From: Elusimicrobiota bacterium
GTDB lineage: Bacteria; Elusimicrobiota; Elusimicrobia; UBA1565; UBA9628
Length of the DNA: 38,889 bases
Reading direction: 5' to 3'
NCBI GenBank assembly: GCA_027452025.1
Contig: DAIDHI010000004.1
Span: 1 to 38,889 of the forward strand
Below, in pieces: positions 26,568 through 33,596 of this stretch; positions within the stretch are counted from its first letter, which is position 1, and each line of letters starts with the position of its first letter. Under the pieces are notes generated by a model that was given only the letters and a program-made list of their open reading frames with translations, did not search any database and was not told where the DNA came from. The position numbers and the translations under genes were made by a program.

Positions 26568-28015
26568 GCGCCTCCGACTCCCTTCTCGCCTATCGCAATG
26601 CCGGCGAGCGCGGGCTCAACTTCTTCGAGGACGACCCGGCCTTCCGGCGCGCGCTGGAGGAGTGCCTGCCCGCCGCCGGACGCGAGCGCGCCTTCTCGCG
26701 CCTGTCCGCCTTCGGCGCGCTCTGCGGCGGGGAGCTCGGCCGCCTGATCGAGGAGGCCCACCGGCCCGAGAACCGCCCGCGCCTGCGGCGCTTCGACGCC
26801 GTGGGCAACCGCGTCGAGGCCGTCGACTATTGCCTCGCGCAGAGGCAGGCGAGGGTCGCGCTGGCCCGCGCGGTCTATGGGGAGGCCGCGGACGGCCTGA
26901 CCGTGCTCGCTCTCTCCTACCTGGCCAATCAGAACGGCGAAGGAGGCATCACCTGCCCTCTGGCCATGACCGACGGGCTCATCCGGCTGCTCCAAGCGTG
27001 CGGCACGGAGCGCCAGAGGAGCCGCTGGCTGCCCGTCCTGCGCTCCTGCGACCCGGAGACCGCCCTGCCGGCCGGCCAGTACGTCACGGAGCGCCAGGGC
27101 GGCAGCAACGTCTCCGCCAACGAAACGCTGGCCCGGCCCCTGGCGGACGGCTCCTGGAGCCTGACGGGCCTCAAATGGTTCTGCTCCAATCCCGGCGAGG
27201 TCTGGGCGACGACGGCGCGGCTGGAGGGGACGAGCACGATCGCCTTGTTCCTCATGCCGCGGCGCCTGGAAGACGGCGCGCTCAACGCCCATCGCGTCCT
27301 GCGCCTCAAGGAGATCGCCGGCACCCGCGGCAAGGCGACGGCCGAAGTCGAGTATCTCGGCGCGCGCGCCGAGCTTCTCGGCCGGCCCGCCCAGGGGCTG
27401 GCCCTGCTCGTGCGCCGGCTGCTCTGGGTGTCGCGCGTCCACGTCGTCGCGGCGGCGCTGGGCTTTTGGAAGCGGGCGCTGCGCGAGGCGGAGCTCTTCG
27501 CCCGCGAGCGCGAGGCCTTCGGCCGGCCCATAGCGGCCGTCCCGAGCGTGGCCCGGGAACTCTCGCGCCTGCGCGAGGGCCAGGAGCGCGGCCTGCGCGC
27601 CTACTTCCGGGCGATGGCGCTGGACGAGCGGGGCGATCCCGCCGGCCGGGCGCTGGTGCCGCTGCTCAAGACCGAGCTTTCGCGTCGCGCCTCCGACGCC
27701 GTCCGGCGCTCGCAGCTGGTCGTGGGCGGCCACGGCATCCTCGAGGACTTCTCCATCCTGCCGCGGCTCGCCGAGGACGCCGTCGTCAACGAGATTTGGG
27801 AAGGCACTCACCCGATCCTGGCCGAGCACGCCGCCAAAGCCTTGCGCCGGCCCGCGGTGCTCGAGGCCGTCCTCGCGGCGCTGCCTCCCGGCCCGGCGGC
27901 CGGCGAGATCCGGCGCCGCTGCGCCGCCAACCGCGCGATGAGCGACGACGAGCGCGGCCTGGACAGCCAGGAGCTCTGCTCGCTTGTGTACGACGCCTTC
28001 TGCGGCGTAAACTGA
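26564..28015 (+). CDS. Acyl-CoA dehydrogenase family protein (AidB-like)
   Basis: 483 residues, longer than standard acyl-CoA dehydrogenases (about 380) because of an N-terminal helical extension, as in AidB-type members. The middle has Q-Y-V-T-E-R-Q-G-G-S-N-V (the FAD-loop block, T-E-x-x-G-G-S in AidB) and W-S-L-T-G-L-K-W-F-C-S. The C-terminal domain has R-E-A-F-G-R-P-I, V-V-G-G-H-G-I and N-E-I-W-E-G-T-H, whose Glu occupies the catalytic-base position. It should be a flavoprotein; the substrate is unknown, and AidB itself is linked to alkylation protection rather than fatty-acid oxidation. GTG 26564 overlaps the transporter's stop (GTGA). Confidence 0.85.
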   Translation: MSASDSLLAYRNAGERGLNFFEDDPAFRRALEECLPAAGRERAFSRLSAFGALCGGELGRLIEEAHRPENRPRLRRFDAVGNRVEAVDYCLAQRQARVALARAVYGEAADGLTVLALSYLANQNGEGGITCPLAMTDGLIRLLQACGTERQRSRWLPVLRSCDPETALPAGQYVTERQGGSNVSANETLARPLADGSWSLTGLKWFCSNPGEVWATTARLEGTSTIALFLMPRRLEDGALNAHRVLRLKEIAGTRGKATAEVEYLGARAELLGRPAQGLALLVRRLLWVSRVHVVAAALGFWKRALREAELFAREREAFGRPIAAVPSVARELSRLREGQERGLRAYFRAMALDERGDPAGRALVPLLKTELSRRASDAVRRSQLVVGGHGILEDFSILPRLAEDAVVNEIWEGTHPILAEHAAKALRRPAVLEAVLAALPPGPAAGEIRRRCAANRAMSDDERGLDSQELCSLVYDAFCGVN

Positions 28016-28029
28016 AGAGGGAGGCGCGT

Positions 28030-28527
28030 ATGCCGCCGCAAATCCATTGGAGCCGGCGCTCCGATCGCGGAGTCACGGCCGGCCTCATCGCCGGCGCGGC
28101 GATGGCGCTGACTTGGATGCTCCAGTCGTCGTCGGCGGGCGCCGGGTTTTGGACGCCGATGGAGCTGGTCGCCTGCTCCTTTTACGGGTTTCCCGCGCTC
28201 GCCGGCGGAGTTCGGGCGATCGCCGCCGGGATCGCGGCTCATTTCACCGTCGCCGCCATCTTCGGCGCGATCTTCTCCTCGTTCCTCGGCGAAAAACGGA
28301 CCTCTCGCCAGGCCTTCTTGGGAGGCTTGGCGTTCGGCCTATGCGTTTGGGCGGGCATGACTTATCTCGCCTTGCCGGCCCTCGACGCTCCGCTTGGGCA
28401 AAGGGCGGCGCTCATCCCCGGCTGGTGGCTGTTCTTCCACCTCGTCTACGGCGCGTTTCTGTCCGCCACGCCTGGCCTTCGCCGGCGCACGCCCAGGCGC
28501 CCTAGCGCCGTCGCCGCCGGCCGGTGA
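28030..28527 (+). CDS. Four-helix membrane protein of unknown function
   Basis: 165 residues with about four hydrophobic helices. The spacing (G-L-I-A-G-A-A-M-A-L, W-T-P-M-E-L-V-A, A-H-F-T-V-A-A-I-F-G-A-I-F, then W-A-G-M-T-Y-L-A-L-P and G-W-W-L-F-F-H-L-V-Y-G) resembles small uncharacterised bacterial membrane proteins. I cannot name a family. The C-terminus is basic (R-R-R-T-P-R-R). A good Shine-Dalgarno site (GGGAGG, 28018-28024) precedes ATG 28030, 14 nt after the AidB-like gene. Its last 26 nt overlap the convergent deiodinase-like gene. Confidence 0.75.
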   Translation: MPPQIHWSRRSDRGVTAGLIAGAAMALTWMLQSSSAGAGFWTPMELVACSFYGFPALAGGVRAIAAGIAAHFTVAAIFGAIFSSFLGEKRTSRQAFLGGLAFGLCVWAGMTYLALPALDAPLGQRAALIPGWWLFFHLVYGAFLSATPGLRRRTPRRPSAVAAGR

Positions 28528-29332
28528 GGGAGCCGGCGGCCGCGGCCGCGCCGGCGACGGCCGCGGCGACCACGCCCAGAGCGGCGATCGCGCGTCCCAA
28601 AGGCGGCAGGGGGCGGAAGAACCCGGCCAGCCGGCCCATCGCGTAGAAAGGCGGCGCCTGGCGCCGCACGTCGCGTCGGGCCTGGTCCCCGGCCGAATCG
28701 AGGGTCTCGTCGAGCATGCCCAGGCCGGTCAGCATGGGGACAAGCCGCGAATCGTCCTCGCCGATCGTGCCGCGGCGGCCCCGGGCCACCTGGTCTAGCC
28801 CATAGCGCAGCGCCGCCTCGCTGTTGGACCACAGGCAGCGGTAGGCGATGACGCCGTTGGAGTCGACGAGGTAGGCGCTGCTGGGATGGCCGGCGAAGCG
28901 GCGGTGGAAGCCGCCTTCGAGATCGTCGACGGCGACGGTCCAGGGGATGGCGTACATCTGCCGAAAGCCCGCGGCGCGGGTCATCTTCTCGTCGAAGGTC
29001 TGGGCCTGGCCGATGCGGTCTCCCGGAAACGCCTCGCGCACGTAGACGGTGACGAACTCGACGTCGCGGCCGTAGGCGTCGTGCAGGCGCTTGAGGGCGT
29101 CGATGCCGCTGAGCGTCATCGGGCAGGTGCACGACCCGAAGACGACGAGGAAGGGCCGGCCCAGGAGGTCGCTCTTGCTCAGGCGCCTTCCGTCGACGGT
29201 CATCAAGTCGAAATCGGGGATCGGAGATCCGGGCTCCGGAGCGCCGTGGAAGCCGAGGTCGTCGCGCAGGAACTGGCGCTGGAAATGCGGGTATCGATAC
29301 TCAACGGAGGTCTCTTCGGTTGTCGTAGGCAT
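28502..29332 (-). CDS. Deiodinase-like thioredoxin-fold protein with C-terminal membrane anchor
   Basis: 276 residues. A redoxin-like domain (about 30-185) has L-V-V-F-G-S-C-T-C-P-M at 62-72, then E-F-V-T-V-Y-V-R-E-A-F-P. This follows the iodothyronine deiodinase family order (F-G-S-C-T-U-P-P-F then V-Y-I-E-E-A-H); Cys70, codon TGC, stands at the selenocysteine position, with Cys68 as possible resolving residue. W-T-V-A-V-D-D and A-Y-L-V-D-S-N-G-V-I complete the fold. Bacterial members are of unknown function and may be peroxiredoxin-like. A hydrophobic helix (about 246-268) ending in five Arg suggests tail anchoring. ATG 29332 is preceded by TACAAT 7 nt upstream. Confidence 0.75.
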   Translation of the reverse strand: MPTTTEETSVEYRYPHFQRQFLRDDLGFHGAPEPGSPIPDFDLMTVDGRRLSKSDLLGRPFLVVFGSCTCPMTLSGIDALKRLHDAYGRDVEFVTVYVREAFPGDRIGQAQTFDEKMTRAAGFRQMYAIPWTVAVDDLEGGFHRRFAGHPSSAYLVDSNGVIAYRCLWSNSEAALRYGLDQVARGRRGTIGEDDSRLVPMLTGLGMLDETLDSAGDQARRDVRRQAPPFYAMGRLAGFFRPLPPLGRAIAALGVVAAAVAGAAAAAGSLTGRRRRR

Positions 29333-29339
29333 GGGCGCG

Positions 29340-29345
29340 ATTGTA
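29340..29345 (-). promoter_or_regulatory. -10 box for the deiodinase-like gene, leaderless spacing
   Basis: TACAAT (five of six consensus) on the minus strand ends 7 nt before ATG 29332. Confidence 0.5.
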
Positions 29346-29392
29346 GGACAGGCCGCGCCGGCGCCTCCGTAGCGGCCGTGCAAAAGTTTTGT

Positions 29393-29401
29393 TGTTATAA
29401 T
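29393..29401 (+). promoter_or_regulatory. Extended -10 promoter for the GT21 / receiver-hotdog operon
   Basis: TGT-TATAAT, an extended -10 with perfect hexamer, ends 8 nt before GTG 29410, so the mRNA is probably leaderless. No -35 visible. Confidence 0.6.
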
Positions 29402-29409
29402 GATCCGCG

Positions 29410-30561
29410 GTGAACCTCCTGATCGCGGCGCTGGCCATCTGGATCATCTTCCTGATCGCTCTCTTGGGAGCATCCGTCGCGGCCACGATCCGGCACTTCG
29501 GAGGCCGGGGCTGGGACGACGGGGGGTCTCTGGCGCCGATGACCCTGATCAAGCCCGTGCGCGGGCTCGACGACGCCTTGGAAGAAAGCTTCCGGTCGAT
29601 CTTGGCCTGCGACCCCGAGGGCCGGCTGCAGATCCTTGTCGCCATGGAAAGCGAGGCCGACCCCGCCTATGGCCCCTTGAGCCGCCTCGCCGCCGCCTAC
29701 CCCGCCCGCGACATCGAATTCGTCTTCGCGGGGCCGAGCGCGGGCCGGATGGGCAAGATCCACAACATGATCGCGGCGTGGAAGCGCGCCAAGCACCCCT
29801 ACGTCGTGTTCTCGGACGCTGACACTTCGGTGACGCCGCGTCTCCTGCGCCAGACCAGCGAGGCCTTCCTCAAGGGCTACGACGCGGTGTTCGCCCTGCC
29901 TTATCACCCGCCCGCGCCCGGGCTGGGCGGCTACGCGTTCCAGATCGCCTTCAACCACTGCTTCGCCGTGGCCGCGGCGCTGAGCTACTATCTCGGGATC
30001 TTTCGCTTCTGCGCCGGCGCCTGGATGGGCTACACCAAGCAGGCCATCGAGCGCGCCGGGGGCCTCGAGCCCTTCGCGCACTCGATCGCCGACGACTTCG
30101 CGATCAGCGGCCGGGCCTTCAAGACGGGCGCCAAGGCTTGCCTCCTGCGCGAATACGTGCGCGTGCGAGAGACGGGCACGAGCCTGCGCCAAGCCTACGA
30201 CCACATCGTCAAATGGTCGGCGATCATCCACAGCTGCCTGCCGCGGCTTTATTGGGTCATCCCCTGCGTCAACATCGGGCTGTGCTCGACGATCTTGTGG
30301 GCGGTGTGCGAGGGCTCGGGCCGCTACGTGGGCCTTGGACGCTGCCTGCTCGCCGCCGGGCTCATCGCGCGCGGGGCGGCGAGCTTCGTGCAGGACGCGT
30401 TCAGCATCGGCGCCGTCATGCCCTGGCCGGTCTACCCGGCGCTGTGCTTCGCCGATTTCGGCACGCTGGTCTTTTGGGCGGCGGGCTTTCGCAAGCGCAT
30501 CACGTGGCGGGGGACGCGCTACCGCTTGGCCCCGGGCGGACGGGCGGAGGTGCTGGCATGA
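29410..30561 (+). CDS. Membrane glycosyltransferase of the ceramide glucosyltransferase (GT21/HpnI-like) type
   Basis: 383 residues. An N-terminal membrane helix (about 4-26) leads to a GT-A domain with M-T-L-I-K-P-V-R-G-L-D (family opening), G-K-I-H-N-M (matching the K-V-N-N-L-type block), V-F-S-D-A-D-T (D-x-D) and I-A-D-D-F-A-I. R-Q-A-Y-D-H-I-V-K-W-S corresponds to the Q/R-x-x-R-W-type acceptor motif. Three or so C-terminal hydrophobic segments anchor it. GT21 enzymes glycosylate lipids such as ceramide, and HpnI acts on hopanoids; the lipid here is not known. GTG 29410 follows a TATAAT box by 8 nt. The stop overlaps the receiver-hotdog start (ATGA). Confidence 0.85.
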   Translation: MNLLIAALAIWIIFLIALLGASVAATIRHFGGRGWDDGGSLAPMTLIKPVRGLDDALEESFRSILACDPEGRLQILVAMESEADPAYGPLSRLAAAYPARDIEFVFAGPSAGRMGKIHNMIAAWKRAKHPYVVFSDADTSVTPRLLRQTSEAFLKGYDAVFALPYHPPAPGLGGYAFQIAFNHCFAVAAALSYYLGIFRFCAGAWMGYTKQAIERAGGLEPFAHSIADDFAISGRAFKTGAKACLLREYVRVRETGTSLRQAYDHIVKWSAIIHSCLPRLYWVIPCVNIGLCSTILWAVCEGSGRYVGLGRCLLAAGLIARGAASFVQDAFSIGAVMPWPVYPALCFADFGTLVFWAAGFRKRITWRGTRYRLAPGGRAEVLA

Positions 30562-31406
30562 GCAAGACGATCCTCATCATCGACGACGACCAAACCCTGG
30601 TCGCGCCTCTCAAAGACGGGCTGGAATCTTCCGGCTACCGCGTCGCGGTGGCCTTCGACGGGATGCAGGGCATCGTGCAGGCCCACCAGTCCCGCCCCGA
30701 CGCGATCATCCTTGACTATCACATGCCCGGAGGCGGCGGCCAGACCGTCTACGAGCGCCTGCGCAAGGCCCCCGGCACGGCCAAGACGCCGATCATCTTT
30801 TCGACGGTGGTGACCCTCGACGAGCTGCGCGCCCGCATCAGCCCGAGCGAGAAGACCTTTTTTCTGCGCAAGCCCGTGGGCTTTTCACAGATCCTCGGCG
30901 CCCTGCATTCCCTTCTGGGCGCGCCCGAGCCGGCGCCCGCGCCCCAAGCGGAGCCGCCGAAGGCCAAGACCAAAGCCAGGGAGCCCAAGTGCTACGAGTT
31001 CCCGGTGCGGGTCACCTACGCCGACACCGACAAGATGGGCATCATCTATTACGCCAACTACTTCAAGTATTTCGAGGCCGGGCGCACGGAGCTCTTGCGC
31101 TCCCTGGGCGTGCGCTACCGCGACCTCGAGATCCAGCGCAAGCTCTTCTTGCCCTGCGTCGAGGCCAACTGCCGTTATCTCGCGCCCAGCCGCTACGACG
31201 ACCTCCTCGTCGTGTGCACGTGGATCTCGGAGCTCGGCCGGGCGAGCGTGCGCTTCGAGAACCAGATCGTCGACAAGGATCTGGGCGGCAAAGTGGTCGC
31301 CCGGGGCTTCTCGCGCCACGCCGTGGTCAACGACCTATGGCGCACCACGCGCGTCCCCGACGACCTGCGCGCGCTGCTGCAGCCCTACGTCGGCTCCCGC
31401 CCGTAG
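30558..31406 (+). CDS. Response regulator fused to a hotdog-fold acyl-CoA thioesterase
   Basis: 282 residues. Residues 1-120 are a receiver with the acidic triad Asp9-Asp11, phospho-acceptor Asp53 (I-I-L-D-Y-H-M-P-G), Ser82/Thr83 switch and Lys105. An Ala/Pro/Lys linker (122-143) leads to a YbgC/4-hydroxybenzoyl-CoA thioesterase-type domain (about 146-275): V-T-Y-A-D-T-D-K-M-G-I-I-Y-Y-A-N-Y (catalytic Asp in D156-T-D158) and Y-F-E-A-G-R-T-E-L-L. All key residues of both domains are present, so phosphorylation may control acyl-thioester hydrolysis. The frame is continuous across the linker. ATG 30558 overlaps the GT21 gene's stop (ATGA), tying it to glycolipid synthesis. Confidence 0.85.
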   Translation: MSKTILIIDDDQTLVAPLKDGLESSGYRVAVAFDGMQGIVQAHQSRPDAIILDYHMPGGGGQTVYERLRKAPGTAKTPIIFSTVVTLDELRARISPSEKTFFLRKPVGFSQILGALHSLLGAPEPAPAPQAEPPKAKTKAREPKCYEFPVRVTYADTDKMGIIYYANYFKYFEAGRTELLRSLGVRYRDLEIQRKLFLPCVEANCRYLAPSRYDDLLVVCTWISELGRASVRFENQIVDKDLGGKVVARGFSRHAVVNDLWRTTRVPDDLRALLQPYVGSRP

Positions 31407-31693
31407 AGCCGCTTCGGATACTGGATATCCAAGAGGGCCTTCAGCTCGAGACGCCAAAACGCCCGAGCCCTCCGGCATGCGCTGTTGAGCTCGCGCCTGA
31501 GCGTTTCGCGTTCCGTTGCCGTCGTCATCTCCAGATAAGAGAGCCACAGCTTTCGCAGCAACCCATGGCGCTGCCAGGCGTCTAGGCGTGAGAGAATCCT
31601 CCTGCTCTTTCCGAACTGGGGCGGCCACCCTTGCGCCGGCGGCGCAGGAAAGCCTTTCGTTTGAGCGGCAGCCAGACCTGCGCGTTCTTCCAT
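31385..31693 (-). CDS. Hypothetical small basic protein (uncertain)
   Basis: 102 residues. The C-terminal two-thirds look protein-like: Trp-containing amphipathic helices (L-D-A-W-Q-R-H-G-L-L-R-K-L-W-L-S-Y-L-E-M), then R-E-T-L-R-R-E-L. The first 25 residues are Ala/Gly/Pro-rich and less convincing. Third-position GC is lower than in neighbouring genes, so it may be a recent arrival, fast-evolving, or not a gene. It overlaps the 3' end of the receiver-hotdog gene by 22 nt and lies downstream of the AI-2E-family gene beyond a 20-bp palindrome. I recognise no family. Together with the palindrome it is all I see in the 330-nt gap 31407-31736. Confidence 0.4.
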   Translation of the reverse strand: MEERAGLAAAQTKGFPAPPAQGWPPQFGKSRRILSRLDAWQRHGLLRKLWLSYLEMTTATERETLRRELNSACRRARAFWRLELKALLDIQYPKRLYGREPT

Positions 31694-31710
31694 CGAGCGA
31701 GGATTGGAAA

Positions 31711-31730
31711 CCTGGACAGGCCTGTCCAGG
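31711..31730. repeat. Perfect 20-bp palindrome downstream of the AI-2E-family gene
   Basis: CCTGGACAGG-CCTGTCCAGG is its own reverse complement. It lies 6 nt after the stop of the minus-strand permease gene and is followed on that strand by TTTCC. It could be a weak terminator hairpin or a dimer binding site controlling the downstream ORF. The T-run is too short to call an intrinsic terminator. Confidence 0.6.
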
Positions 31731-31736
31731 GGCCGG

Positions 31737-32819
31737 CTAGACGAACGGGACGGCCGCGGCGTCGGCGATCTCGGGGGCGGCGGGACCGGCGGCTTCGCTC
31801 GCGTACCAAGCCAGCAGCACGCGCGTCAGCGCCTTGAGGATGCACAGGACGGGAATGGCGAAGAGCAGGCCGACGAAGCCGAAGAGATCGCCTCCCACCA
31901 TGAGGGCGAGGAGGAAGAGCAGGGGGTGGAGCTTGACCGAATGCCGGGCCACGAACGGCTGGAGCAATATCTCGTCGCCTATGCGGATGAGGACGAACAG
32001 GGCCACGACCTTGAGTCCGGCCGCCAGCGTGCCGAACTGGAAGCCCGCGGCCAGGCCGCCGACGACGGCGCCGAGCACGGCGCCCGCGTAAGGGATGAAG
32101 CTGCTGATGCCGGCGACGGCGGCGATGCCCAGCGCCTGGTCGACGCCGAGGATCACCAGGCCCACGAAGGACGCCAGGAAGATCGCCGCCGCCACGAAGA
32201 CGAGCCCGCGGACGTAATTGCCGAGGGACGCGTCGATCTCCGAGACCAGGTGGAGGGCCTGCTCGACGTAGCGGCTGGGGCAGCGCTGGATCAGCGCGTC
32301 GATGGAGGCCTGCCCGTCGGCCAGGAGAAAGAAGGTGATGAACGGCACCAGAAACAGCAGCGAAAGGACGGGAAAGACTCCGAGCACGAGGCCCGGAAGG
32401 TTCTGCGCCTGGCTCATCAGCGAGGACTGGACGTCCTCGACCGCCGGGCGGCGCAGGCGCAGCCCGAAGGGCAGGCGGGCGTTGAGCCCGACTCGCAGGC
32501 TCTCCACGAAGGCCTCGGTCTTGGCCTCGTAGCGCGGGCCTTGGGATTTGAACTCCTGCAGCTGGCCGAGCGCCAGGTTGGCCGCGGTGTTGGCGAGCAG
32601 TCCGGCGGCCGCGGCGGCTCCGAGGTAGAGCGCGACGACGACGACCTGGCGGCGCAGGCCGCGGGCCTCGAAGAGCCCGATGACGGGGCTGAGAACGTAG
32701 GCGAGCGCGAAGCTCAGCAGGAAAGGGATCAGGACGTGGTAAAGGTGGTAGAAGGCCAGGGCGGCCGCGGCCAGGGCGGCCAAGCCCCAGACCAGGGGTA
32801 TGCGCTTTCGCTCAGGCAT
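31737..32819 (-). CDS. AI-2E family (PerM/UPF0118) transporter
   Basis: 360 residues with about eight hydrophobic segments in the family arrangement: two near the start (about 10-50), one at 58-80, a long soluble loop, and a C-terminal block. That block includes the conserved G-I-S-S-F-I-P-Y-A-G-A-V-L-G-A-V and P-L-L-F-L-L-A-L-M-V-G-G-D-L-F-G-F-V-G-L-L-x-A-I-P signatures. Members have been linked to autoinducer-2 export, Na+/H+ exchange and other roles, so the substrate is undetermined. The start overlaps the cyclic-nucleotide-binding gene by 8 nt, indicating co-expression. Confidence 0.9.
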   Translation of the reverse strand: MPERKRIPLVWGLAALAAAALAFYHLYHVLIPFLLSFALAYVLSPVIGLFEARGLRRQVVVVALYLGAAAAAGLLANTAANLALGQLQEFKSQGPRYEAKTEAFVESLRVGLNARLPFGLRLRRPAVEDVQSSLMSQAQNLPGLVLGVFPVLSLLFLVPFITFFLLADGQASIDALIQRCPSRYVEQALHLVSEIDASLGNYVRGLVFVAAAIFLASFVGLVILGVDQALGIAAVAGISSFIPYAGAVLGAVVGGLAAGFQFGTLAAGLKVVALFVLIRIGDEILLQPFVARHSVKLHPLLFLLALMVGGDLFGFVGLLFAIPVLCILKALTRVLLAWYASEAAGPAAPEIADAAAVPFV

Positions 32820-33303
32820 CGCGGGCGGCCGCGTGCTCGGAGACGCCCGCCGCCGAGACTCGGCGCAGCCTGGCCGAGAGCAGCTGCGCGAGGTGACTCA
32901 TGATCACGACCCCGATGCGCGGGTGGTAGTGGAGCAGGGAGTCGAGCTTGGAGCGGTAAAGAAGGAAGAGCTGGGAGCGCTCCGCCGCCACCGCCGACGC
33001 CGTCCTGGGCAGCTGCTCGAGCAGGGCCATCTCGCCGAAGAAGTCGCCCGGCTTGACCTGGAAGATGCGCGCGTCGCCCTTGAGCAGGTCGACCTTGCCC
33101 GATTCGAGTATGAACAGGGCTCGGCCGATGTCTCCCTCTTGGAAAAGCGCTTCGCCGGAGTGGTACACGCGCGAGTGCAGGGCTTGGGAGAGCAGCCCCA
33201 GGTCGCGGTCGCTGAGATCGCGAAACAAAGCCAGCGACTTGAGGAATTGCCGCTTGCGCTGGATTTGCGGATCGAAGAAAAGCTTCTTGAAGGTCTTGAG
33301 CAA
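32812..33303 (-). CDS. Cyclic nucleotide-binding domain protein
   Basis: 163 residues. A short N-terminal helix leads into a cNMP-binding jelly roll (about 20-140): L-F-Q-E-G-D-I-G-R-A-L-F-I-L-E-S-G-K-V, then G-D-F-F-G-E-M-A-L-L and P-R-T-A-S-A. The last blocks form the phosphate-binding cassette, with Glu and Arg that contact the cyclic nucleotide, so ligand binding is likely retained. No helix-turn-helix follows, so it is not a CRP-type transcription factor. It may regulate a partner, such as the permease encoded immediately downstream with an 8-nt overlap. It begins 7 nt after the small membrane protein gene. Confidence 0.88.
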   Translation of the reverse strand: MLKTFKKLFFDPQIQRKRQFLKSLALFRDLSDRDLGLLSQALHSRVYHSGEALFQEGDIGRALFILESGKVDLLKGDARIFQVKPGDFFGEMALLEQLPRTASAVAAERSQLFLLYRSKLDSLLHYHPRIGVVIMSHLAQLLSARLRRVSAAGVSEHAAARDA

Positions 33304-33310
33304 GCTCGTG

Positions 33311-33550
33311 TCAGTCCCGCCGGCCTCTCCAGAGGCCCCCGGCGACGGTGGCGCCCACCTGAAGCACCTTCATCCAGCTTCCGCGCATGCCGTTGGCGAA
33401 ATGGAGCACCTGCTCCTCGACGCGGTAGGCGAGGACCTCGAAGGCTTCCGCCGCCTTCTTGATGCGGAAAACGGCCACGAGGAGGCCGATGCAGAGCAGC
33501 CCCAGCTCGACGGCGATCACGGCGACGCAGACGGCGATGAAGGTCATCAT
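33311..33550 (-). CDS. Small single-pass membrane protein
   Basis: 79 residues. One N-terminal hydrophobic helix (about 3-28, I-A-V-C-V-A-V-I-A-V-E-L-G-L-L) is followed by an amphipathic region (A-F-E-V-L-A-Y-R-V-E-E-Q-V) and a basic end (W-R-G-R-R-D). It resembles small DUF948-like or holin-like envelope proteins, but I cannot assign a family. Two consecutive ATG codons (33550, 33547) can start it. TTGACC and TACCAT, 15 nt apart on the minus strand (33586-33560), might be a promoter. It begins the group with the cNMP-binding and AI-2E genes. Confidence 0.65.
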   Translation of the reverse strand: MMTFIAVCVAVIAVELGLLCIGLLVAVFRIKKAAEAFEVLAYRVEEQVLHFANGMRGSWMKVLQVGATVAGGLWRGRRD

Positions 33551-33596
33551 GGGTGCACTATGGTAAACTTCCGGCTGGAAGGTCAACGCCCGCCGC

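Noticed and set aside
28502..29332. Selenocysteine in the deiodinase-like protein
   Set aside because: The codon at the selenocysteine position is TGC (Cys), and no in-frame TGA occurs in the motif.
31582..31845. 87-codon minus-strand frame overlapping the AI-2E-family gene's end
   Set aside because: Arg-rich and low in hydrophobic residues; most of it is out-of-frame reading of the permease gene.
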